DNA from: RGIG8597 sp050872545
Lineage (GTDB): Bacteria; Spirochaetota; GWE2-31-10
Length of the DNA: 13,996 nt
Reading direction: 5' to 3'
NCBI GenBank assembly: GCA_050872545.1
Contig: JBNMHA010000056.1
Span: forward strand, 1 to 13,996
Position 1 is the stretch's first letter, and each line of letters opens with the position of its first letter. The notes beneath the pieces are model-generated. The model did no database searches and was not told the origin of the DNA. It saw nothing but the letters and a program-made list of their open reading frames with translations. This document shows positions 1 to 7,589 of the stretch, one piece after another. The translations under genes were made by a program, and so were the position numbers.

Positions 1-420
1 GAAGGAGACTTACGCGAACAGAAACGAGCAGTAAGCGGCTATGCAGAAGAAGCAGCATTGAAATATGAAGCCTTGTCAAGTGATTTAAGCGGCGAGTTTA
101 ACAGATTAAGCGTTGAAATCCGCCGAGAGGCGCAATCTCTAGCTAGCGGCGCATTAAAACAGAACGAGTTGTTGGAAGAACTAAGCGCGGACTACGGCAA
201 ACTAAGCAGCGAATTAGAGAAATGCAGCGAGAACTTAGCGAAATACCGCGAATCAATGAGAGAAGCCGGAGCCAAACTACGCGCGGAATACGGTAAATTA
301 TTCGCAGAACAAAGCGAAGCCGCTCAAGCCCGACTTAACGCCATAAACGAAGAGATAAGCGCGAAAGTAGAAGCCGGAGTAAAAGACGCAGTAATTGAAC
401 TAAACGAAAAGATAGCAGAA
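1..420 (+). other. Composition- and codon-shifted segment within the first coiled-coil gene
   Basis: Counted by hand, bases 1-420 are about 46% G+C, against about 37% for 421-840. In 1-420 all 6 Asn codons are AAC, 10 of 14 Ser codons are AGC, 5 of 17 Leu codons are CTA, and no Arg codon is CGT (4 CGC, 3 CGA, 2 AGA). In 421-840 Asn is 8 AAT to 1 AAC, AGC is 1 of 6 Ser, CTA is 0 of 13 Leu, and CGT appears at once (4 of 7 Arg). The reading frame and coiled-coil character continue across the break. The segment runs off the left edge, so its size is unknown. Recombination from a related gene, a repeat-rich module with its own history, or an assembly join would all explain it. Confidence 0.75.
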
Positions 421-3318
421 CAGGCGGCTGAACGTCTGAATGAAATTACCGAATTAGTCCAGCAACGTATTAATGAAATACAAAGTGCGGAACATACTTG
501 TGAAAAAGAATTGAAAATCAGAATCGATTCTTACACCGAAGAAATGAATAAAATGCAGTTGCATTGTTCTGAATTGGAAATGCAGTACGAAAATGCGGTA
601 AGAGATGGTCTGCGTAGAGCTGATAATTTAATAGAAGAAAAATTGACAGGTATGCGTGATTATATTGCTAAGGAAAAATCAATAATCGGCACTGTGGCAA
701 TTGAACAAATTAATACGAACGGAACGAAATTGGATGACCTTGTAAATAAGGCGAAAGAATATCAAAGTGCGTATGAAGATTTGGCGGTGAAAATGGCACA
801 GTTGGAAAGCGATGTTACGGGCAAAGTCAATGTTTATTTGGAACAATTTGCTGCTCGTATGAATGAACCGGTAGCTGATGCTAAACGTGAACTGGCTGAT
901 ATTTTGACTAAAGTTGAAGGCCTAAAAGATGTTATAGAATCGAAAACAAGGCTTATGGCTGATGAAATATTGAAAGAACTGGATGATAAGACAGAGCAAA
1001 TTGCCGGAGCTGCGCAGTTGCATTCCGTTGAAGCAGAAGCAAAAATCAATGAATTGTTTGCGCAAGTGGAAAATCATTTGGAAAATTGCAGAACAACGGT
1101 TCAGACACAGACCGAGAAATTGCAGAAGCTTGAGGCTGCTTATCAGGCGCAGTTATCCAGAAAGTTAGGTGAAACCGATGAAGCTGTGGAAAAAGAACTT
1201 AACAATCTGCACAAAGCTTTCTTGACTGCTTCCGAAAAGTTATCAAAGGAAACTGCAAATCTTCATCGTGAATATGAAGAACGTGAGCGTGATTTATTCG
1301 CTTCTGCTCAGGATTCAATAGAAGAAATGGAAAATAAAATTGTAGGACTTGATTCCAGAATTGAAGCTGTAGGAAATGAAATCGGCGGAAAATTGGAAAA
1401 ACAGTTTGCTGCGGCACAAGAAAAAATGAGTAATTTTACCGAGCGTCAGGAAAAATTGTATCAAACAAAAATTGCTGAATTGCAAAAACAGTTTAAAGCT
1501 GAACTTGAAAGCACGCAGTTTACATGCAGTTCAAAATTAGCGGAAATGCAGACTGATATTGATAACAGAACTCAAGACGTTTATATGAAATTAAATAAAA
1601 TTTATGACAATTTCTCTGTGGACGCGATGAAGTTTGATAATGAAAACCGTGAACGTTACCGCGCATTGCTGGAAAAAATGGAGGCTGCGGCGGAAAAAGT
1701 TGATACGCTGAAAGAAGAACTTTCAATGGGAATGGAAGAACGTGTAAAACGTGAATTTGAAATGGCAGATGAGTTGTTTGTCGGTAAAACTCAAGAAATG
1801 AAAGAAAATATTCTGCGTATGGAAGCGGAGAACGAAAAGCAGCTGAATGATTACCGCAGCGAATTGGTTCGTGTTCAGGATGCGTTGAAAGTAATTGAAG
1901 ATGATTATTCACAGATGATGAAAAACAAACTTGCTGTACTGGACGAACAGGCAGCACATCAGCTTGCTGATATTAAAAGTGCGCTTTCCGAAAGTGTTGC
2001 AGTGATTAATTTAAAAATGTCGGAATTGTCTGACAAAATGAAGTCTGTAGAAAATTCTTATGCCGAGAAAGCAGAGTTTATGCTGTTTAATCAGGAACAG
2101 AAATGGAAAGAAATAGAGGATAAATACAGCAATTTTGATGAACATGTTAATGCTGTTTACAGAAGACTTCCGAATGCCGCTAAGGAAATGGACGAAGTTA
2201 TAGCAATCGGAAAAGCTAAATTGGAAGATACGGTTTATTCACAGATTGCGCAGCAAAAGCAGCATTTCCAAGAAGTTGAAATGCAGCTGGATGCAAAAGC
2301 TTTACAGTTGAACAAGAAGATGCAGGAAATGCAGCGTTCTATCCGTGATGTGGATTCTCGTTTTGCGGCACAGTATTTGGAACGTTCTGGAGTTCTTGAC
2401 GAACGAATTGCTTCCATTGAATTTGAAATTTCTAAGTTTGAACGCAACATTATGCTTGTTCAGAAAACAGGTGAAATGAAAGATGAATTGGAAAAGGAAA
2501 TTTGCATACTCAAAGATACAGTGGCTGAAGTAAAAGCTGACAAGAATAAAATGGAAGTTCTCGGTGAACGAATGGCTGAACTTGAACGGACGGCAAATGA
2601 ACGTTATGAGAAATTGTTTGCGGAATCTCAGTCTTACGAAGATTTGAATGCAAGGATAAAGGATTTGCAGCAGGAAATTGAAAGTGCTGAAGACAAGACA
2701 CAGGATCTGCGTGATATGCGACTTGCAACTCAACAGCTTGATGCAAAATTTATTGCACTTGAACGTCAATTCGGACGGTTAGATTCTATGATCGGCAAAA
2801 TCGAGACATCCGAAGCGATTGCCAAAGATTACTCGCAGAAACTGAATGAAATGCGTTCCAATGTTTTTGAACTGCGCCAAATGATGAATACGCTTGAATC
2901 TCAGTGGCAGGAAATGGAAGTTAAACGAAAAGTTTACGGTGAGAAAATGGAACATTTTGAAAGCGAAGCAGATTTAATTCTTAATTCGCAAAGCCAAATT
3001 AACGCTGTAATGACGAAATTTAAGCAGATGGATTTGCTTGTGGAAGATTTGGAATCAAGAACAGGTGCGGTGCGCCATTTGCAGGATTGGCTGATAAGAG
3101 CGGAAACTCGTATGGAAAACATGAAGAATGATTTGCAGCGTGTGCTTCCGGATGAAAAAATTGATGTGGCTGAAAGTTCAGGCAATTTGGGTGAAAGTAT
3201 TCGTCAATTACATCGTCAGGGAATGAGTGTCGAAGATATTGCCAAAATTGTCGGTACTTCGCGTGAAGAAGTAGAATTCGCTTTGGAATTGGAAGATGTT
3301 CTTACATCAAAAAGATAG
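1..3318 (+). CDS. Giant coiled-coil protein, SpiroCoCo-like, 5' end missing
   Basis: The frame is open from base 1 to the TAG at 3316-3318, giving 1105 residues with no stop. The gene therefore begins left of the window. The TTG at 58 is only an internal Leu codon: there is no Shine-Dalgarno before it and coding sequence continues upstream. The product is almost entirely Glu/Lys/Gln/Leu-rich amphipathic helix with very few Pro or Gly, which indicates a long coiled coil. From about codon 811 (KFERN) onward it aligns by eye with the C-terminus of the next gene, including FKQMDLLVEDLESR (around 3019-3060) matching FKTMDALLYDLDSR. The last ~35 residues (3193-3297) form a helix-turn-helix-like tail: QGMSVEDIAKIVGTSREEV. 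Such proteins in treponemes are annotated as SpiroCoCo family; their function is unknown to me. A structural or cytoskeletal role is inference. The N-terminus, and so any membrane anchor, cannot be seen. Codon use changes abruptly near base 420. Confidence 0.9.
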   Translation, partial: EGDLREQKRAVSGYAEEAALKYEALSSDLSGEFNRLSVEIRREAQSLASGALKQNELLEELSADYGKLSSELEKCSENLAKYRESMREAGAKLRAEYGKLFAEQSEAAQARLNAINEEISAKVEAGVKDAVIELNEKIAEQAAERLNEITELVQQRINEIQSAEHTCEKELKIRIDSYTEEMNKMQLHCSELEMQYENAVRDGLRRADNLIEEKLTGMRDYIAKEKSIIGTVAIEQINTNGTKLDDLVNKAKEYQSAYEDLAVKMAQLESDVTGKVNVYLEQFAARMNEPVADAKRELADILTKVEGLKDVIESKTRLMADEILKELDDKTEQIAGAAQLHSVEAEAKINELFAQVENHLENCRTTVQTQTEKLQKLEAAYQAQLSRKLGETDEAVEKELNNLHKAFLTASEKLSKETANLHREYEERERDLFASAQDSIEEMENKIVGLDSRIEAVGNEIGGKLEKQFAAAQEKMSNFTERQEKLYQTKIAELQKQFKAELESTQFTCSSKLAEMQTDIDNRTQDVYMKLNKIYDNFSVDAMKFDNENRERYRALLEKMEAAAEKVDTLKEELSMGMEERVKREFEMADELFVGKTQEMKENILRMEAENEKQLNDYRSELVRVQDALKVIEDDYSQMMKNKLAVLDEQAAHQLADIKSALSESVAVINLKMSELSDKMKSVENSYAEKAEFMLFNQEQKWKEIEDKYSNFDEHVNAVYRRLPNAAKEMDEVIAIGKAKLEDTVYSQIAQQKQHFQEVEMQLDAKALQLNKKMQEMQRSIRDVDSRFAAQYLERSGVLDERIASIEFEISKFERNIMLVQKTGEMKDELEKEICILKDTVAEVKADKNKMEVLGERMAELERTANERYEKLFAESQSYEDLNARIKDLQQEIESAEDKTQDLRDMRLATQQLDAKFIALERQFGRLDSMIGKIETSEAIAKDYSQKLNEMRSNVFELRQMMNTLESQWQEMEVKRKVYGEKMEHFESEADLILNSQSQINAVMTKFKQMDLLVEDLESRTGAVRHLQDWLIRAETRMENMKNDLQRVLPDEKIDVAESSGNLGESIRQLHRQGMSVEDIAKIVGTSREEVEFALELEDVLTSKR

Positions 3319-3402
3319 TAAATCCTTTATATGATAAAAAGATTACTCTTTATTATTAAAAAAAGATTAGATATAAAGCAATAAATCTCTTGGGAGGGGA
3401 TT
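3319..3402 (+). other. AT-rich spacer between the two coiled-coil genes
   Basis: This 84-base spacer is very AT-rich. It contains no intrinsic terminator hairpin and no convincing -35/-10 pair, so the second gene is probably read through from the first. The only clear signal is the GGGAGGGG Shine-Dalgarno at 3392-3399, just before the ATG at 3403. The ten-base word AAAAAGATTA occurs twice (3336-3345 and 3360-3369). A near copy, AAAAAGATAG, spans the end of the preceding gene at 3309-3318. Confidence 0.5.
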
Positions 3403-6400
3403 ATGGAATTATTTTATTTTTTTCTGTCATTAATATGTTCTTTGGGAGTCATATTATTTTTTAGGTTTAAGGACAGAAATAACCGAAGTTTTGAAAAGAT
3501 TTTTCAGCTGTCAAATAAGGTTCGCAGCGAGATAGAAAACGGTTCTTCTGAAAATTTGCAGCAGCTGCGAATGTACAATGAGACTATTCTTGAAACATCG
3601 AAGCGCGCCGAACAGATTTTGTCCGAACTAAAGGAATATTCGCAGCAGCAGAATAAAAATCCTACAGATGAAAAAATGATGAACCGAATAAATGCACTGG
3701 AGCAGCAGCTTGACGAAACTCGCAGCGCAATTAATGAACAGCACAGTTCTCCGATGACCGTTTCCAGAAATATTAAAAGTTTGCTGAAAGAATCAATGAA
3801 AGAAATGAAAAGTATGCGCAGTGAACTGAAAGAAATGCAGGATGATTTGAAGCTTTCTGAAAAAAATACTACTTCCACATTAAACAATCACAGCAGAGAC
3901 ATCGGCTTAAAAATTTCCAATTACCGAAAGGAACTGGAAATGTTTGTCAATGAACACTGGAAGAAGTTTTCGGATGAGGCTGAATTTTTGAAAAGTGATT
4001 TACAGAAACTTTCTGAAAAGATGGAATCTTTAAGAGTAGAGCAACTTTCTTGTTATAAAAGTGATTTGGATGGCTGCGATAAAGAAGAGCGCGAGAAGCT
4101 GCAAAATCTGCGTGATGATGTAATCAAACTTCGTGAGGAAGCGGAAAACGATGTTACAAAGAAAATTCAGGATTATGCCGCGTATTTTGACCGTTTGGAA
4201 ACAAGAGCGCAGAATTTTTCTCAAGAAATTGATTTGGAACTGAAAAAAAATGTGGACGAGAAGCTTACCGATATTGCCGGATTGTACGAACGCAAGACAG
4301 CGGAACTTTCAGATTACGTTAATGAATTGCAAACGAGTGCGCGCAGTGTGTTGCAGAAAGAAGTGCGTGAACATGAACAACGCAACGAAACTCTTACAGA
4401 AGAATTTAATAAACGAAATAATGAAGCTGCCGTTGAGATGACGGAATTCCGTACTTTTATAGAAGAGTCTTTGAAAAATCTTGAAACTTTGCGCAATGAT
4501 TCTTTTGCTAAAATAAAAGAAGCGGAAAAAGACCTTGATGCGCATATAAATATTGCATCGGAACAAGCGTTGAAGCTGGAATCAAAAGTTTTTGACAATG
4601 TTAATAATCAGCTGCGTGATTTCAGAAATGCGACTGATACGTCAATAAAGGAAGTTCAGCAGGATTTACGCTCTAAAATGGAAGAAAGTCGATTGTCCGT
4701 TGAAAAAATGGGCGAAGATATTTCATTAAAAAATATTAAGTATTCCGGAATTCTTGAATCGCTTCAAAAAGAAGTTGATACAATGAAGAGTGAATCGAAT
4801 GATTTTACAGCGAAATGCAATTCATCTATGGAAGAGCTAAAAGTGAAAATGGCAGGATTCGGCGCACGCATAGATTCTGAAATCAGCAGAATGGATCAAA
4901 ATGCACTTGATAAATTGAGTGAGACAAAAGAACATCTTGTGGCTGAACGTGAAAGCCTTGAGGAAAATCTTAAAAACGAACTGGAACAGCTTACTTCCAA
5001 GATGGAAATTCAGCGTGATGAACTTTTTAAGAATGTATCGAAAGATTTTTCCGACCTTGAAATGCGCTTGAATGAAAAACGTCAGGATTTGGATTCAAAG
5101 ATTTCCGATATAAGCAGTTTAATGACAAGCAACACAGACGGAATTCGCTCTGATATTGAGTACAAATATTCGCAAATGGAAGGCGAAGTGAAAGAACGGC
5201 TTGAGGAAATAGAAAACAGTTTTGAGATGAAACGAAGTATTTTAGAAAAGCAGGTTGAAGATTTTGAGCATACTTTGAATAATTCTCTGGAAGAATTTGA
5301 ACGGCGAATTGACGGAACCGACAGCCATTTGCTTGAAGTTGAAAATGAATATTTTGCAAAGGGCGAAAAGTATATGGCTGAAGTGAAAACTCATGCGGAG
5401 GATTTGGAACGCAGAGCCGTTCAGTTGCATGAAAATCTTGAGTTATTAAAAGGAACAGTTGATTCCGATGTAAATGCGCATATTGAAAACGGTAAGAAAG
5501 AAATTGCAGAGGCGATGGAAAACGGTCACAAAGATATTGAACGCGTTTACCGTGAGTATGAAGCGGAATGTAATGAAAAAATCAGCAAGTACAAGGAAAA
5601 TCTTTCTACAATGGAACAGAATGTAAAACGTGTAGAGGAACGTTTTGACTTGCAGCTTGAAAATAAGCTGTCATCTGTAGATAATGATTTATCGAGAAAG
5701 CTTGATTTACTTAGTGAGACTTACCGCAGCAGAGTCAACAGAATGACTGATGAAGTGGCTGATTTACAAAGTAAGACACAGCAGAATTTGGAAAATCTTC
5801 AAAATGATACTGATTCCAAAGCCAACAAGCTTTTGGAAGAAACTCAGTCACGAATGACAGAACTTGAAACTGGTTATAAACAGCTCAAAGATCAGCTAAG
5901 CAATCTTGGTGCGACTTTGGGTTCCGAATTGGAAGCGCAGCTGCTTGACGGACGCACTCAGATGAATAATCATTTATGCCAGATGGAAACAGATTCGATA
6001 AAACGTATAAATGAATATAAAAGTGAACTGTTGTCCGTAAGAAAAGATTTGGATGATTTCAACAATCAGTTTAAGCAAAAAATTAATGAAAGCGGTGCAT
6101 TGATTAATGACCAGCTGAAAGAAAAATACGCTGAAATTGAAGCTGATAACGAAACTCAAATGGACAGAATCAGGGAAAATCTTGAATCTGTTGAAAAGGG
6201 GCTGCGTACAATGGTTACGGGTTCTGTTTCTGAATTAAAAGACAGAGTGGAAACAATGTACAGTCAGCTTCAAACTGATTATTCCGGAAAATTCGATACT
6301 GCAATTAACGATAATACGGATAGATTAGACCGTTTCAGCGAAAATTTCGGTATTCTACAGTCGCAAATTACCACATTGAGCGAACGCATTGATGCGGATA

Positions 6401-7584
6401 TTAACCAGAAAGTAAACAACGGACTTGCTGTAATGCAGTCTGAATTTGACGAAAAAATGAATGAGTCAAGAGAAATTCTGCGTGTTTATGAGGAAGATTC
6501 CAAAAAACTGTTTGAAAATTACAAGAACGATTTTGAGAATATCAAAGAAAGCATGAAGCAGATTGATGAGCGCTATACTACAAGCTTTGAAGATGAAACT
6601 GCAAACTTGAACAAGAAAATTGCTCAGATTGAACTTGCCGTAAAGAAATTCGAGAAACAGACCCAGACTTTTGACAAAACCATAATGGCGAAAGAACGGC
6701 TTGAAAATGATTTGAAACAAATTGCGGATCAAATGCGGGAAGTAAAAGCGCATAAGAATGAAATTGACGACATTGAAAAGAAGATTATCAATATCGCTTA
6801 TGTCGCTGGAACGACTGATGATAAGTACAACGACATTTTAAACAGCAGCAAAAAAATTGAAGTACTGTCGCAATCAATTCAGGAAATGCGTGATTTTGTG
6901 GATCAAGTACAAGTGCGGATTGATCATTTGTCCGATGTGAAAACTGAAATCGGAAATATAGAATCTGCGGTAGATATGCTTTCGGGCAGATATAACAACA
7001 TTGAAACTCAAATCAGCCGTTTGGATGATAAGGAAGGCGATTTGCAGCGTGTAAAAAATACGTTCGGAAAAGTTGATACTACAGTTCGTGATATTGAAAA
7101 CCGTATTTTGAATATTACAAAAAACATTGAAAATTTGCAGCTTAAAGAAAACGTATTTGAAAAATCAATGGCTGAATTTGAGCGAAATGCGGCTCCGATT
7201 GTTAATTCTTACGATGTTATAAAAGAAGTTGTAGAACGTTTTAAGACAATGGATGCGCTGCTTTATGATTTGGACAGCAGAAAGGAAGCTTTGAGTTCTG
7301 CCCGTGAGAAAGCCGTAAAAGCACAGACGTTGTTTGAAAACCTTAATCGTGAATGTGATGAGAAGATTAAAGTGATGGAAGGAATGCTTGCAAATGGTTC
7401 GGCAGCTGTTGGGCGGCAGTCCGGTGAAAAGCGCAAAGTTTCTTCTGATAACAGTGACAATACAAGAGACGCTGTACTCGGTTTGTTTAAACAGGGAACG
7501 ACTACGGATCAAATTGCAAATATGTTGAAACTTTCTACTGCGGAAGTAGAGTTTTATATTGATTCGCAGAAAGACGGAAAATAA
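3403..7584 (+). CDS. Membrane-anchored giant coiled-coil protein, SpiroCoCo-like paralogue
   Basis: The product has 1393 residues. The ATG is fixed by a strong GGGAGGGG Shine-Dalgarno ending a few bases upstream. Residues 3-21 form a single hydrophobic helix followed by RFKDRNNR, which by the positive-inside rule places the rest in the cytoplasm. Residues ~25-1330 are nearly continuous Glu/Lys/Asp/Leu-rich helix with little Pro or Gly. From about residue 1081 (KKFEK, base 6643) it aligns with the C-terminus of the upstream protein, sharing EVKAxKN, FKxMDxLxxDLxSR and a final helix-turn-helix-like tail (7462-7572) with KQGTTTDQIANMLKLSTAEV. The two are therefore paralogues. A membrane helix, long coil and small C-terminal HTH-like tail recall the layout of SwrB/DUF6115-type flagellar accessory proteins, though far larger. 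That likeness is by architecture only. A role in cell shape, filament organisation or motility is inference. Confidence 0.93.
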   Translation: MELFYFFLSLICSLGVILFFRFKDRNNRSFEKIFQLSNKVRSEIENGSSENLQQLRMYNETILETSKRAEQILSELKEYSQQQNKNPTDEKMMNRINALEQQLDETRSAINEQHSSPMTVSRNIKSLLKESMKEMKSMRSELKEMQDDLKLSEKNTTSTLNNHSRDIGLKISNYRKELEMFVNEHWKKFSDEAEFLKSDLQKLSEKMESLRVEQLSCYKSDLDGCDKEEREKLQNLRDDVIKLREEAENDVTKKIQDYAAYFDRLETRAQNFSQEIDLELKKNVDEKLTDIAGLYERKTAELSDYVNELQTSARSVLQKEVREHEQRNETLTEEFNKRNNEAAVEMTEFRTFIEESLKNLETLRNDSFAKIKEAEKDLDAHINIASEQALKLESKVFDNVNNQLRDFRNATDTSIKEVQQDLRSKMEESRLSVEKMGEDISLKNIKYSGILESLQKEVDTMKSESNDFTAKCNSSMEELKVKMAGFGARIDSEISRMDQNALDKLSETKEHLVAERESLEENLKNELEQLTSKMEIQRDELFKNVSKDFSDLEMRLNEKRQDLDSKISDISSLMTSNTDGIRSDIEYKYSQMEGEVKERLEEIENSFEMKRSILEKQVEDFEHTLNNSLEEFERRIDGTDSHLLEVENEYFAKGEKYMAEVKTHAEDLERRAVQLHENLELLKGTVDSDVNAHIENGKKEIAEAMENGHKDIERVYREYEAECNEKISKYKENLSTMEQNVKRVEERFDLQLENKLSSVDNDLSRKLDLLSETYRSRVNRMTDEVADLQSKTQQNLENLQNDTDSKANKLLEETQSRMTELETGYKQLKDQLSNLGATLGSELEAQLLDGRTQMNNHLCQMETDSIKRINEYKSELLSVRKDLDDFNNQFKQKINESGALINDQLKEKYAEIEADNETQMDRIRENLESVEKGLRTMVTGSVSELKDRVETMYSQLQTDYSGKFDTAINDNTDRLDRFSENFGILQSQITTLSERIDADINQKVNNGLAVMQSEFDEKMNESREILRVYEEDSKKLFENYKNDFENIKESMKQIDERYTTSFEDETANLNKKIAQIELAVKKFEKQTQTFDKTIMAKERLENDLKQIADQMREVKAHKNEIDDIEKKIINIAYVAGTTDDKYNDILNSSKKIEVLSQSIQEMRDFVDQVQVRIDHLSDVKTEIGNIESAVDMLSGRYNNIETQISRLDDKEGDLQRVKNTFGKVDTTVRDIENRILNITKNIENLQLKENVFEKSMAEFERNAAPIVNSYDVIKEVVERFKTMDALLYDLDSRKEALSSAREKAVKAQTLFENLNRECDEKIKVMEGMLANGSAAVGRQSGEKRKVSSDNSDNTRDAVLGLFKQGTTTDQIANMLKLSTAEVEFYIDSQKDGK

Positions 7585-7589
7585 TCGGT

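Noticed and set aside
58..60. TTG as the start of the first coiled-coil gene
   Set aside because: The same frame is open back to base 1 with coding-like sequence, and no Shine-Dalgarno precedes it. The true start lies outside the window.
834..2769. Several minus-strand reading frames of 70-155 codons opposite the first coiled-coil gene (and similar ones opposite the second)
   Set aside because: They are shadows of the strongly biased coiled-coil codons. They are rich in Cys, Phe, His and Ser, lack ribosome sites and show no domain, while the + frame is clearly the real one.
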